From Tricholoma matsutake (Eukaryota; Basidiomycota; Agaricomycetes; Agaricales; Tricholomataceae): a stretch of 64,000 nucleotides of DNA. Location of the stretch: the NCBI GenBank assembly GCA_026075535.2, contig AP026544.2:1426001-1490000 (forward strand), given 5' to 3'. A program made the position numbers and the translations under genes. Of this stretch, positions 11,051 through 22,800 are shown one piece after another (within the stretch, counting starts at the first letter, position 1; the number at the start of each line of letters is the position of its first letter). Below the pieces are notes generated by a model. That model did not search any database. It was given only the letters and a program-made list of their open reading frames with translations, and was not told the DNA's origin.

Positions 11051-14000
11051 ATGACTCGCCCACCACCTTGTCGATTCCACAACTCACCAGGCGGATGCAA
11101 CCGTCGTGAAAAATGTGCTTTCTCACATATCACTCAAAATACGGATCATGGAGAGACCCAAGGGTCTGAGAGTCCCCATTCCTCTGTGGGTACTACCTCG
11201 CCAACTCCACGTGCCTCATCTAGTACTCGAGGTCCACCTTCCTCGTTTTCTTCCCCTCCAAGAGGCGTGTGCAACTACTACTGGAATACCGGTAGTTGCA
11301 AAAGAGAGTTTGATTGTCGTTTCGAACATACCACAAAGAAGAACCAATAATTTCATTCAATCCCCTAGGCACAAAGTTACTAGTCAGGTTGCCGAAGACA
11401 TAATTGCCCCATATCTAACCGAGAAAGGCCTGGCTAAAATCCATAGCGGCGGAACCGACGGATTTTTTGCTCAAGACGGCACGACATCTTTATCACCGAC
11501 TGAAGCACACAACTGCCTGAAACGATATCTTTCGGATGGCTTCAAATTTGATTCGACCCCTCAAATATATTCATTTCTCATCCCCCTGAGCAGTGCTAAC
11601 GCCTCAAACCGTCTATGGGTGAGCTTGAGTCATACTCAAATTAGCGTCCGCTCATCTATATTTTCTCTAGACTCAAGAGGAAGGACAGGTGCGTCATTCA
11701 TTTTGCTTTGGATCCTGTGCTCATTATATCCCCTCATTAGCTCCTACTGTCGACTATAACATCAGTACGTTCTATGGCTGTGGGTTGCATACAAGCTTGT
11801 AGTAAACTGATATCCTCAGACCAATGGACGTCTTCGCCTCACCGATATTATCAATTGGCCTCAAGTTTCAACTACGGCTGGCCGTAACCGAGACGTGCTT
11901 TCTTTCCAAAGAGGGGTTCTGCCCCTGCTTAGGGTGAGTGCGGACCACTATTTGAGCATGCTATAATTCATTCCATCTGGTATTACAGTACATGTCATCG
12001 GAATTCGTTGTTAAGAGCACTCTCAGGACGCAAGCCAAGTATGCATTATTATGTTAACATCATAAGCACTCAAGTACTTATCGACGCGTAGTCACTTGTA
12101 CATGACTATCTTACAGAATCTTCCCAAGTTCGCGGACGTGATCGAGGAATGCATGCAAGCCTTCATGACTTCTCGTTCATTCAAGGATCCTGCCACTAGC
12201 AGCGTGAACGCAGAATGTCTCGATACGCAGATCTTCGCATCCATCGGAGGAGTATTGCACGAGTATGTTACGTCTATAATTCATAGCTGACTGTCACGAC
12301 TCATCATTTCATAAGGTTCCTGGTCCGCTTCAAGAACGTAGTTGCCACATATCCACGCTTAGCAACGATGGTGGTTAAAATCCGTCAATTTTTCGACGAA
12401 TGGGGTACCGGCATAGCCGCAACTCCGCCGTTGTTCGATAACCCTCTTAAGAGTCTTCAGCCTATGGTTGGTGAACTCGTCATGGGGACGATCAAGGAGA
12501 CTTTTGATCGTCTCATATCGATCGTGGAGCGCGAACAGGGCAAGTTGATACCGTCTGACCAGAGAGAACGTCAATCCGATCGCAAGGGCATATCCCAAGA
12601 AGGTGTCATAGCTGCCCTTCACACAAGTTATGAAGGACCTGGGCATCGTCGAGCAGATGGACCACGCCATGATAATGACTTCGAAGACATCTATGATATT
12701 CGTATTGCCCCGACTCATGCAGAACTTATGTGTCATGTTCCTCCTTTCTTGCCAGCAAATTTTTATGAAGCTCCCCACCCTGCCCCACCAGATAGTATGC
12801 AGCGTTTACTAGATATCCAGTTCAGACTCCTGCGGGAAGAATTGACGTGAGTTATATCTACAGTCATTCGGAGGAATTGATTTGACCAACTCGTCACTTT
12901 ATCCAGTGCACCACTAAGAAAGGCCGTCCGGCTTGTTTACGATGACATGAAGTCGCCGAAACGAAGCAACACGAAACTCGCTGAACTCCTTCAGAAGAAG
13001 GGAGGAAAGTATAATGGGCTTGCTGATAGTCAAGAATCCCTGATGTTCAACGTGTATTCGGGCACAAAGTTTGTTTCGTTCGTCCCCGACTGGCGAGGGA
13101 TATCTACCAGCATTCTCATCGATACGCCACCAGGTCGTGCTAGGTCTGATAAACCTGGTGCACGAGTTGCTTTCTGGGAAGGCATGAGCGGTAAACGGCT
13201 TTTTCAAGGCGGACTTATCGCGCTTGTATGGGGGTCGGGTAGAGATGTGGCAGTGCATCTTGGTGTTATTGCGAGTTCTGTAAAGGATCTCACTGAGCAT
13301 GTGAGGCGAAACAAGGAACACGTAATGTTGCGTGTGGTATTTTTCGATACGAAGTTGGAACTGCGCGTTTTACAAGACCTTCGGAACCCTGGAAATGCTA
13401 GAGATGGGGCCAAATTCTTGGTTGAGTCCCCTGTCATGTTCGAGGCCATCCGCCCATTCCTTGAGGCTCTGAAAGTGGAGCCAGAGATTTTACCCTTCTC
13501 TCGCTATCTTGTTCATCACCCACATGGTTTTCTTGATACGTGCAAGGTGGAGCCCCCGAAATATGCGCGACTTCCAAACTTCACATTCCAGCTTGCGTCT
13601 CTCTTCCCAGAAGAAGCGGAAGTCGAGGATTTGACGCTCTCCGTAATGGATTCTCACTCAATCGAGCACGCTCGAGCGGAATTACGAAAAAGCCGTCTCG
13701 ATTTCAGCCAAGCCGATGCTGTCGTAGATGCTCTGACGCGAGAAGTAGCGCTCATACAAGGGTGGGCTATCTCACAATTTTGCGTACTAAATTTTAACTA
13801 TCTATTTTCTTTCAGACCTCCTGGTACGGGAAAGGTATGCACATATTTGCTGAGCAACTTTCATTGTCCTTATATTGTCATTAGAGTTTTACAGGGGTTG
13901 AAATACTGCGCGTTTTGAAGACAAATGATGTGGGCCCGATTCTAATGATTGCTTTCACCAATCATGCACTCGACCATATGCTCTGCTCCGTACTTGATGC

Positions 14001-17000
14001 CAACATTACTCACAAGATCGTACGTCTTGGTTCTAGGTCTTCCGACGAACGAATTTCGCAATATTCCATTGAGACACTGGAGATGGCCGATGGCCAGTCC
14101 CGACTTGACAGGACTTTCAGTAATCGACGACGGGAGCTCAAGAACGTGCAAGAGGACATCAGGAAGCTTATGAACCAGGTTCTTAATCTGGATATCGAGT
14201 CGGACTCCTCTGAGATTATGAAGTATCTGTCATTATTCCACCCCGAGCACCATGAATATTTGGCACATCCTCCTGATTGGGTCTCAAGTCTAAGACTCTA
14301 CGACAATCGTGACGTGGACGGTGGTGTTTGGCAGGTGCAAGGTCGCAAAGGAAAGCGCCATATTCAGGACACATCGTTCTATGCATACTGGAGGGACTGC
14401 GGCGACTTGGAGTTAGTAGATGCAGTGGTAGATGGCTCATACGCGGGTCAGAACATGACTCCTGAGCCCAAGGAAGTATTGGCCAAGAATCAGTTCGATC
14501 TGATAGATGTAGAACCTCACGGCGAGTCGACTGATGAAGACGAAACATCTACAGGTGATTCCACCGATGATGATGAAGACGACGTAGCAGACTGCTGGAA
14601 GAAAGTTCGGTTCGATGCGCCTATCGAGACCAGTGTTCAGGAAGAACGCCCGGCGCCTCGAGTCGTGACTCCTGATCTATCTTCAAGTTCTCGATCATCT
14701 ATAGATGAGCCAGAACCCCACGTAAATTTGGGGCCTGAGGACTTCCAGGATCTTAAAGGATTTCTTGCTGCTATCGGCTGTGTACGAGATCCTGCGGTGC
14801 CGATGTCTGATCGATCCCTGGGAGAGCTTCTCGACTCCCCGATTCCAGATATCTGGAGTATGAGTAGGAGTGAGCGGTGCAAGCTCCACACGTTTTGGGT
14901 CAAGCACACTCTTGTTGAGCTGAGTTCAAGTCAGATGGGTGAATTTGAAAGACTTCGTGTGCTTCATACTAAGATGCTTCAAGAGTGTAACGAAGGAAAA
15001 GAGGAGGTATGAGTATGACTCGTAGCTACTGCTCCTGCTCAATCTCTTCCAGGCTCGGCGAAATTTGCTTCGAAATGTCGACATTATCGGGTGCACAACT
15101 ACAGGTAGACCCCTCCACTCCATATCATCCTCGTTACTGAGTGTATTATGTTAGGTGCAGCAAAGTTGGCGACTCTTTTAAAGGTAAGCACGTTCATCGT
15201 ACAGTTTGCGGAGTTGTCAAAGCGTTTAATTCAAGGGTGTGAGCCCTCGAGTACTACTCGTGGAAGAAGCGGGGCAAGTAATGGAGGCTCACATCCTAGG
15301 CAGTCTTGTGCCGTCCATAGAGCATCTTATCTTGATCGGGGATCCCTTACAACTTCGGCCCACACTAAACAATTTCTGTGAGTTCCGTTTGTGGCATAAC
15401 GCTTAAACCATTTGATGGTTGTGTTTCTTTTAGCTCTGTCTGTTGAAAGCCGTCGAGGCAGAGAACTTTACAGGTTTGATATGTCGCTGATGGAACGCCT
15501 TTCGTCTTCTGGACTAGCCATGTCTCGGATAGACGTTCAAAGACGGATGAGACCTACCATATCGAGCCTGATAAGGTTGGTAGTCGCTCATGCTTCTCGG
15601 GTAGTACCCTCAAAATACGGATATAGAAATACCCTTTACCCTGGACTTGAAGACCACGAACTAGTCCGTGACTACCCGTCAGTCCGAGGCGTTGCGAAGA
15701 ACGTATTTTTTGTTTCTCATGATCACAAGGAGAATGACGGCGGGGATGACACAGCAAGCAAATATAACACGTACGAAGTATGTCACTCCATATTATCCTC
15801 TTCGACGATGTGGTTAATAATATTGTACAAGGTAAAAATGATTCGAGACCTCGTCATGTATCTACTGAGGTAAGCAGCCCTTTGAAGTGATGTATAGATT
15901 TTATCATGCTCACCTCGAGAAATTTCAGGCAGGGCTGTTACTCAGAAGAAGGTGATATTGTTGTGTTGTGCGCTTACCTTGGCCAACTCGCTCGACTACG
16001 TGACGAGCTAGCAAACGAGGTGGCGATCATCATCGACGAGCAAGACAAAGCTGCCCTTGCAGATCAGGAAGCCGAAAGAGATGAGGACCTGGGGGTAGAC
16101 GTTGCGATCGAGGCAGTCAAAGTCACAAGAAGGGTATTCTTTGTTGTGTTATTTTATGGACATCCATACTAAATATCTCAAAGGTTCGGCTTCGTACTGT
16201 GGACAACTATCAAGGCGAGGAGGGCAAAGTGAGCATTTTGCGTCTATGCTGTTTGAACCTTCTTGCTTACCTCCGGCTTTGTCAGATTGTGATTCTCTCT
16301 CTTGTCAGGAACGCAGGTACCTTCGAGGACGACATAAGAGCTTTAGGATACAATCAAGGTCGAAGGCCAACGATTGGATTTCTGAAGGTTGGCGAAATGT
16401 CCTTCGACAACTTGAATTTCTTACTAACATGAAGTTTTCGATGCTTTAACAGTCAGAGAATCGAACAAATGGTATGTTTTAGCGTTCGTAGGCCTGGTCA
16501 TATGCTTGACTCTACCATTCAGTGGCCTTATCTCGAGCAAGAGAGGGACTATTCATTTTTGGGAACGCGGATATTCTGTCATCTAGGAGTAAGATGTGGC
16601 GATCTATCATTGAAGAACTGGAGACAGGTGGTAACCTTGGCCCTGCACTACCCATTTCCTGTCATCGTCATCAAGATAACACGGAGTATGTGTCAGAACC
16701 TGGAAAACTCCCTGAAATCGCCCCTGACGGTTATTACTTACACTGGTATCAAACTTCATGATGTACTCATCATAATTATAGGAGGATGCATGCGGCCTTG
16801 CGATTTCCGTTTGGAATGTGGCCATCTTTGTCCTTTCAAGGTCTTTCACTGCATTTTTTTTACATTCCTTAGTACTTACCCCCTGTTAGTGCCACTGTGA
16901 TGACCCGAGGCACGTTACCGTCCCTTGCACGCAACCATGCAGGAGGCTTTGTCCGAGAGATCACCCTTGCCTCAAACAGTGCAACTCCCCATGTGGCGAC

Positions 17001-19547
17001 TGTCAATTCCTTGTCGCAAGTGTGGAACTTCCCTGTGGCCATGTAAAGGCTGCTGTTCCTTGGTATGTTTTACCCTTGAGTCGCATAAAAGTTGATTGTA
17101 ATCCGTTTGTAGCTGCCAGCTGGATTCACTCGAGACTGTGTTCTGCGATCATGAGATGGACAAGCAACTTCCTCATTGCGAGCACACTGCTCGCATGCTT
17201 TGCTCGGAAGATCCCTCCGACCATCACTGCATCATCCGCTGTGGGAAGCTCATGAACTGTTGCAGCAAGCTCTGCAAAGCGCAATGCTATATATGCCAAC
17301 GGGAAAACCCAGGGAGCGAGGGACCTATCCAGAGATTACGGCATTCCCCACATCCCTGTGAGAAACGATTGTACTGTGAGCACCAATGTGCGGAGAGATG
17401 TTCCGAGGACCATCAGCATACAACGAGTTGCAAGGCCAAGTGCAGGCAAATTTGTGCTCATGCGCAATGCCGTTTACCATGTTCTGTACCTTGTGCACCC
17501 TGTCAGGAGCCATGTACATGGTGAGTGATACCAGTAATCACTGGAGTTTACTGAAACACCACTTTACACAGGAACTGTTCGCATTATACGTGTCCTGTAC
17601 CTTGCGGATCTGTCAGTGAACTGTTTTGTCCCGAGTGTCTCCCTCTGACAAATATTTGCAGGTCTGTGCCCGCCTACCATGTGATCAGGCTTGCAATAAT
17701 ACATTGAAATGTGGTCATCGCTGCCCCTCTGGTAAACATTTCCTTAACTTGGCTGTAGCCCTAAGTCTAACCTAGAGGATGAAAGTGTGCGGAGAAGATT
17801 GCTCCATCCAAATATGTCCTCAGTGCGCCCCGAACAACAGGAAGGCCCAAGTTGTCGACTTTATTTTGCAACGTACCCTTGCAGAAGTTGCACCACATGC
17901 AGGCACGCTCGACGAGCTGCTGCTTACCATCCCATCTTGTCGCCACACTTTCACAGTAGAGAGTCTTGATGGTCATGTTGGCATAACTGACTTCTACTCA
18001 CAAAACGAGTGCACCCGACAATGGAGTGGCCTGTTGGCTCCCATCGGTTTCAGGAAGCCACCCACCTGTCCAAACTGTCGTGTACCTATCACTGCACCTC
18101 GTTATAGTCGTGTCATCAAGCGAGCAGACTTGGACATCTTGGAGAGAAATGTCGCTGCTAAGATGTCTCGATCTCTTGGTGTCGTGCAGGCCCATGTACG
18201 AAATATGTCTGAAGAGACAGTGCAGACATTTTTAAGCCAACACGCAGCTTCCATCGTCATACCTCCATCGAAAAAGACTCCCTCGCTAAAGAAGAATAAA
18301 AGCGCCAGGAAGGGTGCTCTTAGAACAACCAAGGACGTCCATGTTCCGATGTCAGCACAGAAACTGGATGCCACGAATCTGGAACTGTTCCATATTCAAC
18401 CTAAAGCAGCTCAAATCTGGAAGGAAGCAACGAAACAGCTATCTATTGCTTATAAGGAGGTGGTTGCTGTCGCAATGACTCGTTCTGCACACTTGCGTGC
18501 CTGGGAAGCTGCTTTTTCATTCCTCTATGAACGTGAAATACAAGCGTGTGCCAATGACCCTGCCAGGATGCCCAGACGCCCGCGAGAGCATGCGATGAGG
18601 GTCGCTAAAATACAGGTTGGTCAGCCGCGGCCGCTTGCTGACAGAAGGTTTTTGGTGGAGGCATTCTGGTCTACACTGGACATTCGCATGATGCTCATCC
18701 GCCTTGCACAAATATGGCTGGATGAAGTGAAGAAGCGTGAAGCCTTCTATCCCGCTTTTCATCGACAAGAATGGGCTACGTATATTGACTTCTTGCTCCA
18801 CACTTGTCGTCGTGATGCACTGCAAGCTTTCGAAATTGCTGAAGCCTCTGAGTCTCATCGACAACTCATGAGGACAGCTCTCTGGCAGATGCGCATTACA
18901 TTGGAACAATTCCGCTTTCAGTTGTCGATGTGCAAGCTGAACGGTACTATCAAGGAAAACCGTGCGGATCTGGCTGAAACTTCTGTCAAGCACGGTAAGG
19001 TGGCGGAACAGAAGATGAGGGATACGATAAAGGTATATATGTCGAAGAGGGCAGACGGTCTTCAAACAGAAGAAAAATGGGTCCAAGACAACTTCTCTGG
19101 AGCAGCCCAAGTGATTGTTGATGAGTGGGCAGCGATTGAGCGTTCTATTCGACTTGATACATTCCATCAGCCAGTATCTGTTGAAGAGAAAATGCAGATC
19201 GTAGGAGCGTTGGGATTCGGTGGGTGTTTTACTCCATACTTCACCAGCTTGGTCGGATGCTGAAGGGTCTATCAGCTAATACGGGACATTACTACAACTG
19301 TCCTAATGGACACATGTTTGTCATTACTGAGGTAGTGGATTTTCGTATCTACTTCGCGACAGACACTGAACAAGCTTTTCAGTGCGGAGGAGCCATGGAG
19401 CGGAGTCTCTGCCCCGAGTGTGGAGAAACTATCGGAGGCACAAGTCATCATCTAGATCCCTCTAATTCTCGTGCAACTGAATTTGACGAGCTGGCTCGAA
19501 GAATCAACCCTGGCGTGGGTGGCAGTCCGTGGATAGTACCATGGTGA
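11051..19547 (+). CDS. ZNFX1/Hrr1-like helicase: CCCH fingers, SF1 helicase, NFX1-type Cys repeats, RZ finger
   Basis: About 2,330 residues. Exons: 11051-11618, 11671-11688, 11741-11764, 11820-11933, 11989-12038, 12092-12262, 12316-12846, 12907-13761, 13816-13834, 13885-15006, 15053-15104, 15155-15183, 15236-15377, 15434-15575, 15627-15777, 15832-15869, 15929-16133, 16184-16228, 16286-16387, 16453-16471, 16523-16729, 16782-16840, 16890-17062, 17113-17520, 17572-17611, 17662-17731, 17786-19219, 19276-19331, 19383-19547. Phases agree at every junction from exon 2 on. Domains: two CCCH fingers (11069-11325), P-loop P-P-G-T-G-K (13816-13834), G-C-T-T-T-G-A-A-K, Walker B-like V-E-E-A-G-Q, G-D-P-L-Q-L, Q-R-R-M-R-P and V-D-N-Y-Q-G-E-E motifs, NFX1-type Cys/His repeats (16782-17840) and a C-terminal RZ finger. 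Fission-yeast Hrr1 acts in RNAi-directed heterochromatin; that role here is inferred. Exon 1 has an unexplained frame change near 11338-11375. Confidence 0.9.
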
Positions 19548-19943
19548 AGGAGGAAATGTGCTGCTAGGCTAGCCAACTCAAATTGAGAATTGTGCTGCTC
19601 TGCTAATCATGAATGATATTGGATCTTAAGGAAGAAGAACATACGTATGCAGAAGTAGGATGTACTAGACTCGAGAACCTGCTTTTTTGCCATTAGAAAT
19701 TGGACACCAAACCAAGGTATGCCGGAATTTGCCGGTACAAATAACGTGATTTGCGCCTTCGGACGGGCCTCCTACAGGAGCAAGTGCGTGTTTATTGGAG
19801 TGTTCAGAACACAAATGCCCCTCGGGTAGGACCTTTTGAGGGCATATGGCGTCATTGTCAGGCCGATCGGAGGATAAACAGACGTTATCAAACGAAAAAT
19901 CTCCTTACAGAGCGTGTTTCTTGATGTTATCGTTGATTGACAG
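19548..19943. other. Intergenic, no gene seen
   Basis: 396 bp between the helicase stop codon and the next start. It should hold the helicase 3' end and the promoter of the zinc-finger gene. I see no clear polyadenylation signal, repeat or RNA gene. Confidence 0.5.
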
Positions 19944-21050
19944 ATGGTGAAGAAGAAGGTGCGTCCCTGTCCCCATTCAGCGACTTACACCCACGACGAT
20001 GAACTTGTTTTATTTATAGCGGCCATCTGAGTTCACGGCGTCGAGTACGCGATATTGCGATTCATGTGAGCTCGACGTGAAGATTGGACTCGGTGGGGAG
20101 TCCAACTGGGCTACTCATACAGAGAGTGCGGCCCATCGCAAAAACGAGGCCTCCAAGAATACTTCTGCCAAATCCAAGTCAACATCGTTCTTCAAGAAGC
20201 TGCCAGGAAGCCCACCCAGGTCCCTGCAGCCGGCCGCAGCTCCTTCTCTGTTACCCAATCCCACACTCTCATTTTCCGGTTCATCTCAGGCTGGCCCTTC
20301 CTCAACATCTCATGTCGTCGACACTCCGAACGACGAACCTATTGTTATTGACTCGGACTCGGATGGTTCGCCTCCACCACCACCTACCATGGCTCCCAGC
20401 ACCGACGCCGTTTCCACAACGTCTCTTCTTTCGGAACTCGAATGTGTATCAGTCACCTTACCTTTGTCTATACCCGAAGGCACGGACATGGATGTCCTTG
20501 CTCAATTTTCTAGGGACCCTGTTCTGGAGCTGGAAGCCGGTCAAGATGCCTGGGAAATGGCAGATGGAGCACTTAATGGAACCATTGGATACGATAAAAC
20601 AGTCGAGGATATCACGAAGATTATTCAACGAGGGATGGATGGATTATGCACGTGGTTAAGGATACTCGTTTGTGAGTTGCAGGTTGACGATATTTTGCTT
20701 GAGGGGTAGATTAAATGCCTGATTGGTGCCATGGTCGCGGTGTAATATGCTGATAACCAGTCCCTCACTGAAATTTTATTCAGCGGAGGAACTTCAGCAC
20801 CAGCCCCAAAGTTGACATCCTCTTCGGGAGGAATTCCGATTTCCGACGGCGACGCCAGACAAAGGACCGAAAACCCGAGACATACCGAAACCTGACGCTC
20901 TCGCATGCCCGGGGTATTACCTGCTGGCCAGTCCTACACGTCATATGCCTTTCAAATCCATGCAATTCAGATGCTCCCATGGTCGCTGAAAATGGACGAC
21001 CTCAATTGCCTCACGTTACATTCAAAACAATGCTCTGGTGTGGCAAAGAG
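19944..21050 (+). pseudogene. Zinc-finger protein of an expanded Agaricomycete family, truncated by a Copia insertion
   Basis: A 15-nt first exon (19944-19958) is followed by a 61-nt intron (19959-20019) and a long second exon. The N-terminus has a C-x2-C ... H-x4-H finger of BED/U1 type (20047-20125), then a Lys/Ser-rich stretch, a Pro/Ser-rich linker, an acidic I-V-I-D-S-D-S-D patch (20341-20364) and a helical domain (20440-20700). An in-frame TAG at 20707 falls before a block relatives continue. A probable intron (about 20740-20782) follows. A C-P-G-Y block near 20905 and an L-P-W block near 20975 lie in different frames, so there is an indel. Homology stops exactly where the Copia LTR starts at 21053. 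Function unknown; the finger suggests nucleic-acid binding. Confidence 0.6.
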
Positions 21051-21052
21051 AC

Positions 21053-21227
21053 TGTTGGAATTCTAGCAACTCGAACAGAGCCTGTGTACAAGTGCTCGAA
21101 TTATAACAAACAAATACTACGTGACTATTAATGTAAATGAGACTCCGAAATGGTGATATCCGTCTGAGCACGACAACTTCCACACACCCCCTTGAGCGAA
21201 AGACGGTAGTTGGCAATGTGAATAACA
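21053..21227 (-). repeat. 3' LTR of the Copia gag-only element (with respect to Gag)
   Basis: On the plus strand it opens with TGTTGGAATT and closes with ACA before the C-run. The first 78 bp recur at 22150-22226 with small indels. The outer boundary is firm, the inner one is inferred from the polypurine tract. Confidence 0.6.
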
Positions 21228-21246
21228 AAATGAGTGAGTGCCCCCC

Positions 21247-22011
21247 TCATTTACATAGAGTAAGACTCGGAGTCTGCATCGGAATCGTAAAGACCCTCAG
21301 GGAAAACCCAAGCCGTAGAGGCAACCAATGACTCCCTTGCCCCTGTTCGAGACAATAGTGACAAAAGATCTTGAGGCCCCGCCCCCTAGGTCGTCCAGCA
21401 TGCATTGCAGCATTCTCTGGATCCTCCCTGACTTGAGGACCAACTTGTCGAGCTTCCTCATTGAGTAAACGGTTGATGACGAAATCGAGAGCGAGTTTTT
21501 CGGGGTCAAGGGCAGCGAAGGAAATGGCAATGGGAGTGTAGGAGTCGTACAAACCAGCAGTGAGAACGACAATTATATCCTCGTCAGAGACTTTGACATC
21601 GATGTTCTCGAGACGACGGGCACGAGCACGCACTTCACTAATCCAGCTCTCCATGGTCTGACCCTCCTCATCCATGGTGGAGGTGATGAAATGTCGGCGG
21701 AGTTGGAGTCGGCTACCGAAGCCTCGAGCACGGTGAACCTTCGCGAGAGAATCCCAGATGACTTTGGGATCTTTGCTGTTCATGTGAGCGAGCTGCGAAT
21801 CGTCGACCCTCAAGGTTATCTCGGCCTTACAAGCAGCCTGCCTCTTGCGAAAGGCTTTCACCCTTGTTCGATCCGTTTCCCCCACTACCAAAGCATCGTC
21901 CCCAGTCACGATGTCCCAGTAGTCCGCCCGAACCAAAACTGCCTCCATCCGCACCGACCATTCGGGGTAGTTCGCATGATTGAGCCTCGGGAATTTGACA
22001 GTTTCTGTCAT
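21247..22011 (-). CDS. Copia-type Gag polyprotein
   Basis: 254 residues from ATG 22009-22011. The N-terminus carries the L-N-x-x-N-Y-P-E-W block, then the R-A-x-W-D-S-L and long helical core of UBN2-type Copia Gag. A degenerate zinc knuckle (F-C-H-Y-C ... H-W) is at the C-terminus, missing the last Cys in this frame. The frame is open throughout and CpG-rich, unlike the Gypsy elements, so the insertion may be recent or unmethylated. A longer upstream reading to 22182 runs into the LTR and lacks similarity, so I chose the internal ATG. Expected role: forms particles with a polymerase supplied by an autonomous relative. Confidence 0.75.
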   Translation of the reverse strand: MTETVKFPRLNHANYPEWSVRMEAVLVRADYWDIVTGDDALVVGETDRTRVKAFRKRQAACKAEITLRVDDSQLAHMNSKDPKVIWDSLAKVHRARGFGSRLQLRRHFITSTMDEEGQTMESWISEVRARARRLENIDVKVSDEDIIVVLTAGLYDSYTPIAISFAALDPEKLALDFVINRLLNEEARQVGPQVREDPENAAMHAGRPRGRGLKIFCHYCLEQGQGSHWLPLRLGFSLRVFTIPMQTPSLTLCK

Positions 22012-22149
22012 GTCGTTGTAACGGTGGCGACTGGCAGGTAACGAGAGTGTGTCGAAAAGAGAAGAACACAGGCAACTGACACTTCTCGTAGATTTTCGGC
22101 CTCCACGTAGCAATGGAAACAAAAGTATTGACAGGTTGTTGAGCACTTG

Positions 22150-22226
22150 TGTTGGAATTCTAGCAACTCGAACAGAGTACAAGTGCTCGACTCGGAATTA
22201 TGACAAACAAATACTACGTCACTATA
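22150..22226 (-). repeat. 5' LTR fragment of the Copia element
   Basis: The first 28 bp match 21053-21080; similarity continues with an 8-bp indel to the sequence CACTAT and then stops. Only about 40% of the expected LTR remains. Confidence 0.55.
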
Positions 22227-22499
22227 AGGTAAGTTAGGAGTTAGTAAGGTTAGGTCAAGTTAATAAGCTGATATCAGGCTTATGCGTGCTGCGAGCTGCG
22301 CCCAGCTTTGAACGTTCCTATTGGCGTGAACAATAAAGCCTTGATTAGCCATGGTGAGCACAAGCATCATAAATACACAACTTGATCAACTCACTGAAAC
22401 AATTTAACATCAGCCTGAGCTTTCTGTACTTCTGAAAGCGGATAATCCACCATCCCTGCTAATGTTCCTGACTTCCACTTCTTTACAGGAACCAGAGCT

Positions 22500-22800
22500 G
22501 CTGTCACGTCAACAGTTGACATCGCATCACTCCCCATTTCAGCAGGTGTCGTTGTGTGAAATAGTGTCGCTTGCGTTTTTCCCCGCTAAATAGATCAGGG
22601 CTTGCTTGCGTACTTCGGCAGGAGCATTGGGACATTGTTTAGGATCTGCGAGGTGTTTGATATGTTTGTTGTCTCAGTTTTGCAGGCAGTTGCTATCATT
22701 GGGACAATGGTTACATTGCAGCCAGTAGCGGTTGGATTTGTCATTTTTCTTTTCAATAACCAAGTTCGAGGAGACAACTGCTGGGTGTTTTCTGCCAGCC
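22500..22800 (-). pseudogene. BED-finger relic of a hAT-type element, opposite orientation
   Basis: The minus strand (about 22760 down to 22580) encodes a block that parallels the zinc-finger start of the hAT transposase at 24250-24420: N-K-S-x-R-Y-W ... C-N-H-C-P ... D-N-K-H-x-K-H-L-x-D-P. A stop breaks it. It belongs to the same hAT family as the copy at 24 kb, but is much older and lies outside the 35-kb block. Confidence 0.5.

Larger units (their letters stand above)
21053..22226 (-). mobile_element. Short gag-only Ty1/Copia-type element
   Basis: A Copia Gag gene on the minus strand is flanked by direct repeats: 21053 and 22150 both begin TGTTGGAATTCTAGCAACTC and stay similar for about 75 bp. 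The left repeat probably runs to 21227 (inner end AATAACA), followed by a purine-rich tract on the minus strand (CCCCCC on plus near 21241), as expected of a polypurine tract beside the 3' LTR. There is no protease, integrase or reverse transcriptase; the 3' LTR follows Gag directly. The right LTR loses similarity after 22226, so it is truncated or diverged. The arrangement matches non-autonomous gag-only elements (TR-GAG type). Confidence 0.7.

Noticed and set aside
20084..20659. 191-codon ORF overlapping the zinc-finger gene
   Set aside because: Alternative frame of the second exon with no domain; the other frame has the finger and the acidic patch.
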